Shown piece after piece: positions 1-6,096 of a DNA stretch of 8,564 nt. The notes under the pieces were generated by a model. The model made no database searches and was not told where the DNA came from. It saw only the letters and a program-made list of their open reading frames with translations. The DNA lies in NCBI GenBank assembly GCA_003819975.1, contig RPPU01000162.1, forward strand, positions 1 to 8,564, read 5' to 3'. Each line of letters opens with the position of its first letter. Positions within the stretch are counted from its first letter, which is position 1. Made by a program: the position numbers and the translations under genes. The stretch comes from Desulfobacteraceae bacterium (GTDB lineage Bacteria; Desulfobacterota; DSM-4660; Desulfatiglandales; HGW-15).

Positions 1-2523
1 CAGATCCTGTTCCTGCATGCGCAGGAACTCGTCGACGCCGCGATCCTTGATTAATTTTTTCAAAGAACGCAGATCAAGAATCCCGGCCAGGCGTTGACGG
101 TAAAACTCGGCCAGAGTCGCGTCATCCGCGCGTAAATGACGGCGCCGGACTTTCTCTTCCATTTTTTCCACTTGGGCCAGAAGTTCCTGATTGTATTTTA
201 AAAAGGGCAAGGTTTCGTTGACCTGGCCCTCGACCAGGGCCGCTTGCACGAAAATCCGTTGAGACTCGACCGGATCGATACGGCCGTACGAGACCGATCG
301 GCCCGCCACGATCACGAGACCGAAAAGCGTGACCTGCTCCAGGGCGCGTACTTCCCCGCGTTTTTTCTCCCAATGCGGAGCCGTGTAAGACGACTTGCAG
401 AGACCCGCGCCCAATTCTTCCAGCCAGACGCTTTCGATCTTGGCGACCGTGCGCGCGAACAGCCGCGAGGTCTGCACCATTTCGGCGGCCACGATCCAAT
501 CGGCGTTTTTATTGAACAGCCCGGACCCCGGGAAGATCGTTACTTCGCGGCCCTTGGTGGCCTGGAAAAGGTTCTTCTCTTTTTTCAGGGCGATATTGTT
601 CAGAAAACCGCTCAGGATGGACCGGTGAACACCGGCGTAAAGCGCGGGCGTGATTTCCCTGGTTTTCCTTTGGCCCGCATCCAGGTGCTGCTCTTTCAGG
701 ATGTGCATGATTTGCTCGTGGATATAAATCCACTCGCGCATGCGGTTAAAGGACAGAAAATAATCTTTGCAAAAACGGCGCATCTTGTTCTGAGTCTTGA
801 GGCGCAGCCAGGTATGATGATAATGGTTCCAGACATTCAGGAGGGTGATAAAATCCGATTGCGGGTCCCTGAACGGGGCATGTACCTGGTCGGCCTGGGC
901 CGCTTTTTCCAGGGGCCGTTCGCGCGGGTCCTGGATGCTGAGCGCCGCCGCAATCACGGCCGTTTCCGGCACACACCCCTCTTTTTGCGCCGCCAGCATC
1001 ATGCGGCTGATGCGGGGATCCAACGGCATGCGCGCCATGGCGCGGCCCTGATCGGTCAGGATATGTTCCTGACCCGTCCAGGCAATGGCGCCCAATTCCA
1101 GAAGCAGATCATAACCGTCTTTGACGCTCTTGGGGCTGGGCGGATCGATAAAAGGGAATTTCGCCACCGCGCCCAGGCCTAAAAAAATCATGCGCAAGAT
1201 GACCTCGGCCAGATTGGAACGCAAAATCTCGGGCATGGTAAAGAGCGGTCGCGCCAGATAATCTTCTTCCGCATAAAGACGGATGCAAACCCCGTTCTGC
1301 ACCCGGCCGCAACGGCCTTTGCGCTGATTGGCGCTGCTCTGTGAAATCGGGCTGATCGGCAAACTGGTGGTACGGGTGCGCGGCAAATATTGGGAAATAC
1401 GCGCCAGTCCCGTATCGATCACGTATTTAATCCCCGGAATGGTCAGGGAAGTCTCGGCCACATTAGTGGCCACCACAATCTTACGGCCTTTGACTTGATA
1501 AACCCGGCCCTGTTGACTGGCCGGCAACCGCGCATACAGGGGTAAAATAAAAGTCCCTGGATATTGCCGGCCCTCCAGACGCTCACAGGTTTCCAGGATA
1601 TCCTGCTCGGTGGGCATAAAAATCAGGATATCGCCGCGATCAGGCCGGTTTTGCAAGCGTTCGACCGCCTTGACCGCCAGATCAATATAGGTTAACTCGC
1701 CCGCTTCCTCTTTCTCGGGATCCAGGGGCCAATATTCAACCTCGACCGGAAAAAGCCGGCCGCCGACCTTGATGACCGGCGCCTTTGCAAACGCTTCTGA
1801 AAATTTCTCCGTGTCCAGGGTGGCGGAAGTAATAATCAACTTAAGTTCCGGCCTGGATTTCAACAAGGTCTTGATGATGCCCAGCAGAAAATCCACATTC
1901 AGGCTGCGTTCGTGAGCTTCATCAATAATAAGGGTGTCATATTCATACAGTTTAGGATCAGCCTGGGTCTCGGCCAACAGCATACCGTCGGTCATGATCT
2001 TGATGTAGGCTTGCGGATTGGTTTTGTCCCGAAAACGAATTTTATAGCCCACCGATTGACCTAATTCCTGGCCTAATTCTTCGGCAATCCGCTGACTAAT
2101 AGTGATGGCGGCAATGCGGCGCGGCTGGGTGCAACCGATCTTTCCGTCCAGGCCCCGATCGGCGGCCAGGCACATCTTGGGAATTTGAGTGCTCTTGCCG
2201 CATCCGGTTTCGCCCGAAATAATCACGACCTGGTTTTCCCGGATCGCTTGAATGATTTCAGATTGCTTAGCCGTGATCGGTAATTGTTCCGGGAAAATCA
2301 AGCGGGGCCGGTCCTGGCTTCGGTTTTGGCGGATTTTTTGCGCAGCTAAAGCCTTTTTTTCAAGATCAACCAAATGACGCTGTGCATCGGGCCCACCCTT
2401 TTTTGACCTGATTTTACGTTCAATGCCTTGCAATTGCCGGCCAAGGATCACCCGCTCCCGCAACATGGTTTCAGACAATAAAAGCCGTATATTTTTAATT
2501 AAAGAGGTCGTGGGCATATCCAT
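1..2523 (-). CDS. hrpA: HrpA-like DEAH-box ATP-dependent RNA helicase, N-terminal part (runs off left edge)
   Basis: This is a cytoplasmic superfamily-2 RNA helicase of the DEAH/HrpA family. In E. coli HrpA acts in mRNA processing and in rescue of stalled or collided ribosomes; that role is known for the family and is not shown here. The frame stays open from 2523 to base 1 (841 codons). Visible motifs are Walker A GETGCGKST (residues 104-112), QPRRIAA (133-139), DEAH (201-204), SAT (233-235), TNVAETSLTIPG (353-364) and the arginine-finger motif QRKGRCGR (400-407). The helicase-associated and OB-like region follows to the edge. E. coli HrpA has about 1300 residues, so roughly the last third, including the usual C-terminal DUF3418 region, should lie outside. 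An in-frame TAA upstream limits the start to ATG 2523 or ATG 2517, and neither has a strong Shine-Dalgarno. The gene is divergent from the sensor cluster and I see no functional link to it. Confidence 0.96.
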   Translation of the reverse strand, partial: MDMPTTSLIKNIRLLLSETMLRERVILGRQLQGIERKIRSKKGGPDAQRHLVDLEKKALAAQKIRQNRSQDRPRLIFPEQLPITAKQSEIIQAIRENQVVIISGETGCGKSTQIPKMCLAADRGLDGKIGCTQPRRIAAITISQRIAEELGQELGQSVGYKIRFRDKTNPQAYIKIMTDGMLLAETQADPKLYEYDTLIIDEAHERSLNVDFLLGIIKTLLKSRPELKLIITSATLDTEKFSEAFAKAPVIKVGGRLFPVEVEYWPLDPEKEEAGELTYIDLAVKAVERLQNRPDRGDILIFMPTEQDILETCERLEGRQYPGTFILPLYARLPASQQGRVYQVKGRKIVVATNVAETSLTIPGIKYVIDTGLARISQYLPRTRTTSLPISPISQSSANQRKGRCGRVQNGVCIRLYAEEDYLARPLFTMPEILRSNLAEVILRMIFLGLGAVAKFPFIDPPSPKSVKDGYDLLLELGAIAWTGQEHILTDQGRAMARMPLDPRISRMMLAAQKEGCVPETAVIAAALSIQDPRERPLEKAAQADQVHAPFRDPQSDFITLLNVWNHYHHTWLRLKTQNKMRRFCKDYFLSFNRMREWIYIHEQIMHILKEQHLDAGQRKTREITPALYAGVHRSILSGFLNNIALKKEKNLFQATKGREVTIFPGSGLFNKNADWIVAAEMVQTSRLFARTVAKIESVWLEELGAGLCKSSYTAPHWEKKRGEVRALEQVTLFGLVIVAGRSVSYGRIDPVESQRIFVQAALVEGQVNETLPFLKYNQELLAQVEKMEEKVRRRHLRADDATLAEFYRQRLAGILDLRSLKKLIKDRGVDEFLRMQEQDL

Positions 2524-2596
2524 GAATCCGGAGCTGTTTACAAAAACTGTTTAAAAACTTGCGAATTAGGCGATTAGGTTTCTCATTCCAAAATAC

Positions 2597-2612
2597 CGAC
2601 AAAAAGTTGTCG
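2597..2612. repeat. Short perfect hairpin upstream of hrpA
   Basis: CGACAA (2597-2602) and TTGTCG (2607-2612) form a 6-bp perfect inverted repeat around a 4-nt loop. It lies 74 bp upstream of the hrpA start, so it could sit in the hrpA leader or be an operator half-site pair. It is short enough to be chance. Confidence 0.35.
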
Positions 2613-2658
2613 ATAAGTGAAAAGTAAATAAGGAATTGACTTGCCGTTGTACGGGCTT

Positions 2659-2760
2659 ATTCCGGCGACCTTGCCGGAATTCATGTTTTATTGATCCTGG
2701 ATTTTCAGGATCAATAAAACATTTCGATCCTAAGCCTTCCGGGTCGAAAAAACATTTAGA
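2659..2760. repeat. Row of three adjacent hairpins, two of them a ~33-bp tandem repeat
   Basis: Hairpin 1 pairs ATTCCGGC (2659-2666) with GCCGGAAT (2673-2680) around a 6-nt loop. Hairpin 2 pairs the 17-nt arm 2683-2699 with 2706-2722, perfect throughout, around a 6-nt loop. Hairpin 3 pairs TTCGATCC (2723-2730) with GGGTCGAA (2741-2748) around a 10-nt loop, including one G-T pair. The segments 2691-2722 and 2723-2755 are direct repeats of 32 and 33 bp, each a GATCC-type stem followed by AAAACAT, and a third partial copy starts at 2756 (TTAGATCC). Stem bases differ between copies while pairing is kept. This is the pattern of a REP/MITE-like or structured intergenic element. It lies upstream of the predicted cluster promoter, so it would not be part of that transcript. 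Confidence 0.7.
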
Positions 2761-2825
2761 TCCCCACTTATACACAAAAAAAATAAGGTTCACAAACAGG
2801 TTTATGACCAAAAACCTTAATAATA

Positions 2826-2854
2826 TTGACACTTAAAGCCAAAGTTTTTATAAT
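2826..2854 (+). promoter_or_regulatory. Consensus sigma-70 promoter for the sensor cluster
   Basis: TTGACA at 2826-2831 and TATAAT at 2849-2854 match the sigma-70 -35 and -10 consensus at all 12 positions with the optimal 17-bp spacer. Transcription should start near 2861, about 130 nt before the first cluster gene. A match this exact predicts strong basal, housekeeping-type expression unless something represses it. No other promoter this good is visible ahead of the five genes. Confidence 0.85.
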
Positions 2855-2860
2855 TGCTTA

Positions 2861-2993
2861 ACTTTCATAAACGTAAATTACGGTTCTGTGCCGGAGATTT
2901 AATTAAAAACTCGATTTTGGCGTGATTCTATTTTAAGCTCCGGATAATCGAGGCATGACAGGCGCATAAATCCTATTTAAAAGGGGACCCCCA
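2861..2993 (+). promoter_or_regulatory. Leader of the cluster mRNA with possible pseudoknot
   Basis: The predicted 5' untranslated region is about 130 nt, long for a bacterial leader. CCGGAG (2891-2896) is complementary to CTCCGG (2938-2943), and CTCGATT (2910-2916) is complementary to AATCGAG (2946-2952). The order A-B-A'-B' means both helices can form together only as an H-type pseudoknot, with the second ending about 28 nt before the Shine-Dalgarno. Matches of 6 and 7 bp within 130 nt can arise by chance, so this is a candidate only. The Shine-Dalgarno AAGGGG is at 2981-2986, 7 nt before the ATG. Confidence 0.35.
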
Positions 2994-3944
2994 ATGATTG
3001 TTATTTGCGAAGAATGCGGGCAAAAATACGAGCTGGATCCTTCCATCATGACTCGCCGGAAAGCGAAAATAAAATGCAAATCCTGCAATTTTTTGATCAA
3101 CATCTATAATCCGGAGTCCATCAAAGATGTCACGGCCGAGGATTTGATGTATCCCTCTGAAAAACAGGTGCGGGCCCAAGACCTGACCCAATCGACCGCC
3201 TCCAAATCCAGCTCCGCCCCCTCTATGCCTGCCATAAAAGCAGGCGCCTCCCAACGCCGGCATATCGGGATCGGATTAAGGGGCCAATTGATACTCTTTT
3301 TTCTTACGCCCTTGACCCTGGTCCTTGCCGTTGGCGGTTACTTTTTCGTGCGCCAAATGGATGCGCTGGGCAATACCATGGCGGATGAAAGCTTGAGAAT
3401 GTTGACCAGCGTTTCTGAAAACGAGGTCACGGAATACTCCAAAGCCGTTTCCCAGCAAATCCAAATTTATTTAACCAATCATCCTGATCTGAAAAAAGAA
3501 AAGTTCAATGACGATGTTGATTTTAAAAAAATTGCGATCCAGCGCATTTCGCTTACCATGCGCGGGACCACTTCGCTTTATGAACCGACCGTGGATGGAA
3601 AACAGGTCTTTTGGGCCCATGCCAATCCCGATTATATCGGCCGCGATATGGACTCTTTGCAGGCCTCATTCGGGAAAGGGTTCAATGAATTCATGAAAAT
3701 CATTCGCAACGGCCGGTCCGGTAAAGAATCGAGCGGCCGTTATACTCAAGGGACGGTCAGCCGGCCGCAGGATATTTTCATGGTTTGCACCCCGGTCAAA
3801 GGCACCCCCTATTATGTCTCTTGCTCGACCTATTTGAGTGAATCCACCAATGTGATGGATGTCCCCATGTCTCCGCTCTTTAAAATCTATCTGGAAATGG
3901 AAGCATGGCGGCCGCTGGGGAATGAATGGTGGAAAAAGAAATAA
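2994..3944 (+). CDS. Z1: zinc-ribbon / single-TM / periplasmic Cache-like sensor protein
   Basis: This 316-residue inner-membrane protein opens the cluster. Residues 1-32 form an MJ0042-type zinc ribbon with C5-x2-C8 and C28-x2-C31, which should bind one zinc on the cytoplasmic side. A polar, Ser/Lys-rich linker (about 40-92) leads to one membrane span (about 97-119). Residues 130-285 look like a periplasmic Cache domain: a long initial helix, then SLYEPTVDGK, FWAHANPDYIGRD and the late strand KGTPYYVSCSTYLSE. The C-terminus ends in PMS-x4-K-x-YL and then EWWKKK. Cache domains bind small molecules such as amino acids and carboxylates, but the ligand cannot be read from the sequence. There is no kinase, HAMP or other output module. 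The start is fixed by AAGGGG at 2981-2986 and by exact alignment with the paralogue Z2. The C-terminal codons run to 38 nt before S1. Being N-in/C-out, the zinc ribbon is the only part able to signal inside the cell. Confidence 0.85.
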   Translation: MIVICEECGQKYELDPSIMTRRKAKIKCKSCNFLINIYNPESIKDVTAEDLMYPSEKQVRAQDLTQSTASKSSSAPSMPAIKAGASQRRHIGIGLRGQLILFFLTPLTLVLAVGGYFFVRQMDALGNTMADESLRMLTSVSENEVTEYSKAVSQQIQIYLTNHPDLKKEKFNDDVDFKKIAIQRISLTMRGTTSLYEPTVDGKQVFWAHANPDYIGRDMDSLQASFGKGFNEFMKIIRNGRSGKESSGRYTQGTVSRPQDIFMVCTPVKGTPYYVSCSTYLSESTNVMDVPMSPLFKIYLEMEAWRPLGNEWWKKK

Positions 3945-3968
3945 ATAAACGGCAACGCATTTTTATCC

Positions 3969-3974
3969 GAGGAG
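3969..3974 (+). promoter_or_regulatory. Shine-Dalgarno fixing the S1 start
   Basis: GAGGAG lies 8 nt before ATG 3983. The frame is also open from an ATG at 3926 inside Z1, but that start would put 19 mostly polar or charged residues before a normal signal peptide and has no such site. I therefore place the start at 3983, which also makes S1 the same length as S3. Confidence 0.85.
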
Positions 3975-3982
3975 TTTTTCAA

Positions 3983-5083
3983 ATGAAGAAATCCTTTCTT
4001 TTGACCCTTTGCCTGGTTTCAATTTGTCTTTTGACCTATGGCACTCTCTTGGCCGATGAAACCATGGATCGTGTGGCAAAAACAGGCAAAATCCGAATTG
4101 GCTGGCGGGAAAACGAACCGCCCTTTACTTTCCGGGACAAAGACGGTCAATATGGCGGGTTATCGGTCGATTTGGCTCATTTTATCGTCAATTTACTGTC
4201 AGAGCATTTGGGCAAAAAAATCAGCATTGAAAACCAAGCCACCACTTCCCAAAACCGCATCGCAATGTTGACGGACAATAAAATCGACATGGATATGGGC
4301 TCCATATCCATCAACATAGGCCGAACCGATAAGCTCGATTACAGTATTTTCTATTTCTTTTCAGACACGGCTTTCATGACGCCCAAGGACAATCCGATCA
4401 GGAACGTCACCGAATTAAACGGCAAGAAAATCGGCGTGCTGAAAAACAGTCATAGCCTGAGCGCCATAAAAGCCAAGATAGAACAAGAATCCCTCCGATC
4501 GGCCGATATCGTAGAAGCGGATAATGTCGAACAGGGTTTGGCGGACCTGGCCTCGGGAAGAACTCAGGTCTATTGTTCCGATTATCTTCTCTTGGAACGC
4601 CTGCGGCGCGAAACACCCAACCCCGCCGCCTGGCAAATCACGAATTTCTCCATTGCCTATGCACCCTATGCCTGTCTGATACGGGGGAACAACGGCGATT
4701 TCCGAACTTTTCTGAACAATGCCATCATCTGGTCCATTAAAACCGGTAAATATTATGAGATCTACGATAAATGGATGGGCACCCAAGCGGTTAAAGAGAT
4801 GCGGACCAGCAGCCAAAAAATCCGTGAAAATGCCATTCAGACCCTGACGATCATCATCGGCAGCACCATTGTGCTCATTATTTTTCTGGTCTTCTTATTC
4901 GGCCGTCGCTTGACGGGCAACATCAAATATTTATCCGGGGTAGCCGATCGGATCAGTGTCGGAGAGTTGGACGTGGAAGTCAAAGTCGCCGCTAAAGACG
5001 AAATCGGCGAATTGGCTCTGGCCATCTCCCGCATGCAGGACAGCTTGCGTCTTTCCTTGAACCGCTTACGCAGGCGCAAATAG
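3983..5083 (+). CDS. S1: family-3 solute-binding protein fused to TM-HAMP, no output domain
   Basis: This 366-residue receptor-like protein has a Sec signal peptide (about 1-24, cleavage after LLA) and then a two-lobe SBP_bac_3 domain (about 30-268), the fold of polar amino-acid-binding proteins. Family ligand residues are visible: R114 in the IGRTDKLDYS segment, the usual carboxylate-binding Arg, and D200 in VYCSD, the usual amino-group Asp. After the YDKWMG end of the domain come a short polar linker, one membrane span (about 285-307) and a HAMP domain (about 308-360) with GELD and the AS2 start DEIGEL. The protein stops six residues later. Expected topology is periplasmic SBP and cytoplasmic HAMP. 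HAMP normally relays to a kinase, cyclase or chemoreceptor domain on the same chain, and none is present here. AS1 also lacks the usual proline. The 83-nt gap to Z2 contains a hairpin. An amino-acid ligand is inferred from the family. Confidence 0.88.
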   Translation: MKKSFLLTLCLVSICLLTYGTLLADETMDRVAKTGKIRIGWRENEPPFTFRDKDGQYGGLSVDLAHFIVNLLSEHLGKKISIENQATTSQNRIAMLTDNKIDMDMGSISINIGRTDKLDYSIFYFFSDTAFMTPKDNPIRNVTELNGKKIGVLKNSHSLSAIKAKIEQESLRSADIVEADNVEQGLADLASGRTQVYCSDYLLLERLRRETPNPAAWQITNFSIAYAPYACLIRGNNGDFRTFLNNAIIWSIKTGKYYEIYDKWMGTQAVKEMRTSSQKIRENAIQTLTIIIGSTIVLIIFLVFLFGRRLTGNIKYLSGVADRISVGELDVEVKVAAKDEIGELALAISRMQDSLRLSLNRLRRRK

Positions 5084-5097
5084 GCCTAAATAAAAAA

Positions 5098-5115
5098 CCG
5101 CCGAATAATCGGCGG
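5098..5115 (+). repeat. Intercistronic hairpin between S1 and Z2
   Basis: CCGCCGA (5098-5104) pairs perfectly with TCGGCGG (5109-5115) around the loop ATAA. It is flanked by AAAAAA before and AAAAA after, so a rightward transcript has no U-tract after the stem and this is not a standard terminator for the cluster. Read leftward it would be followed by a T-run. Roles in mRNA 3'-end protection, or in adjusting Z2/S2/S3 expression relative to Z1/S1, are possible. The start of this hairpin (ACCGCCG after an A/T-rich stretch) recurs just after S3 near 8185-8191. Confidence 0.65.
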
Positions 5116-5166
5116 AAAAAGCAATGGGCCGACACCTCTCAACTACTTTTTTATAAGGGGACCCTC

Positions 5167-6063
5167 ATGATTGTTATTTGCGAAGAATGCGGGCAAAAAC
5201 ACGAAATAGAAGCTTCCATCGCTCAGCGTAAAACGAAAATGAAATGCAAATCTTGCAATCATTTAATGGCCGTCCAGCAGCCAAAAAAAGGGACCGGGAA
5301 GCAATCCGCGGATGCCGCAACCGGTATGCGCCCGGCGGGCCAAAAAAACGCCGGGAAAAAGACCGAATCTGCCAGCCGGTTTACCGGAATCGGCTTAAGA
5401 GGCAAATTAATGCTCTTTTTTCTTGTTCCTCTGATTTTGGCCCTTTCCGCCGGCGGTATCTTCACTTTAAGAGTAATGGACACGCTGGGTCGAACCATGA
5501 CCGGTGAAAGCCTGAAGATGTTGGTTCGGGTATCTGAAAACGAAGTTCAGGAATACTCCAAAGCGATTGCTCAACAAATTCAGATTTATTTGGCCATTCA
5601 CTCCGATTTGAAAAAAGAAGATTTTAATAATGACATCGAATTTAAAAAAATAGCCGTGCAACGGATCAATTTAACCATGCGGGGCTATACCTCCCTTTAC
5701 GAGCCGACCGAAGACGGCAAGCTGATCTTTTGGGCTCATGTCAACCCCAAATATGTCGGGCAGGATGTAAGTTCACTAAAAGATCTTGTCGGTCAAGGTT
5801 TTAGTCCATTCGAAAAAATAATCCGGGGCGGCCGGGGCGGCATCGAAACCAGCGGTCGTTACGTGCAAGAGATTGAAGGCCGTTCGCGGGACAATTACTT
5901 GGTTTGCACGCCGGTCAAAGGCACGCCTTATTATGTATCTTGCACAACCTATTTGGATGAATCCACTCTGGGCGTTGTGGCCATCCCGATGTCGCCGGCT
6001 TTTAAAAATTACCTGGATTTGATTGTCTGGCCCCAGGAAAACGAATGGTGGAAAAAGAAATAA
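5167..6063 (+). CDS. Z2: zinc-ribbon / single-TM / periplasmic Cache-like sensor protein, paralogue of Z1
   Basis: This 298-residue paralogue of Z1 has the same architecture. A zinc ribbon (C5-x2-C8, C27-x2-C30) is followed by a basic, low-complexity cytoplasmic linker (about 36-72), one membrane span (about 79-101) and a Cache-like periplasmic domain (about 110-266) with SLYEPTEDGK, FWAHVNPKYVGQD and KGTPYYVSCTTYLDE. It ends in IPMS-x2-FKNYL, a WP pair and EWWKKK. The linker is the main diverged and shortened part. The Shine-Dalgarno AAGGGG (5155-5160) is 6 nt before the ATG, and the first 33 nt of the gene are identical to Z1, synonymous positions included. The stop is 33 nt before S2, so co-translation with S2 is likely. 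Since Z1 precedes S1 and Z2 precedes S2, a Z-S pair is probably the functional and duplicated unit. The ligand is unknown. Confidence 0.85.
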   Translation: MIVICEECGQKHEIEASIAQRKTKMKCKSCNHLMAVQQPKKGTGKQSADAATGMRPAGQKNAGKKTESASRFTGIGLRGKLMLFFLVPLILALSAGGIFTLRVMDTLGRTMTGESLKMLVRVSENEVQEYSKAIAQQIQIYLAIHSDLKKEDFNNDIEFKKIAVQRINLTMRGYTSLYEPTEDGKLIFWAHVNPKYVGQDVSSLKDLVGQGFSPFEKIIRGGRGGIETSGRYVQEIEGRSRDNYLVCTPVKGTPYYVSCTTYLDESTLGVVAIPMSPAFKNYLDLIVWPQENEWWKKK

Positions 6064-6096
6064 CCATCTTTAAACTCAGCTAAAGGAGTTTTCCAT

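Larger units (their letters stand above)
2524..2993. other. Divergent intergenic region, AT-rich, with hairpins, promoter and leader
   Basis: These 470 bp separate hrpA (leftward) from the sensor cluster (rightward). From left to right I see a 6-bp perfect hairpin (2597-2612), three adjacent hairpins (2659-2748), a lone TTATACACA (2768-2776) matching the DnaA-box consensus TTATNCACA, a consensus sigma-70 promoter (2826-2854) and a ~130-nt untranslated leader. I found no convincing promoter for hrpA on the minus strand. Two short overlapping open frames here (minus 2566-2832, plus 2636-2836) are read through the repeats, lack Shine-Dalgarno sites and resemble no protein I know. I treat the region as non-coding. 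Confidence 0.75.

Noticed and set aside
244..1182. A 312-codon plus-strand open frame opposite hrpA
   Set aside because: It is antisense to a helicase whose motifs and frame are unambiguous. It has no Shine-Dalgarno and no recognisable domain, and its length is explained by the GC-rich codons of the opposite strand.
2608..2776. Possible replication origin: TTATACACA at 2768-2776 and a one-mismatch DnaA-like site at 2608-2616 in AT-rich DNA
   Set aside because: Two sites are too few for an origin, no dnaA, dnaN or rep gene is near, and such 9-mers occur by chance. The single box is kept only as a note.
2566..2836. Two overlapping short open frames (minus 2566-2832, plus 2636-2836) with peptide repeats such as GSKCF and DP
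   Set aside because: The peptide repeats only mirror the DNA hairpin repeats, which are a multiple of three in period. Neither frame has a Shine-Dalgarno, and the minus frame needs a GTG start that overlaps the consensus promoter.
2981..2992. GGGGACCCC at the Z1 ribosome binding site as a hairpin hiding the Shine-Dalgarno
   Set aside because: The palindrome leaves only a 1-3 nt loop and about 3 bp of stem, too weak to block initiation. The Z2 copy (GGGGACCCTC) does not keep the symmetry.
3926..3982. Earlier start for S1 overlapping the end of Z1
   Set aside because: It would prepend 19 mostly polar or charged residues to a typical signal peptide and lacks the GAGGAG site that serves ATG 3983.
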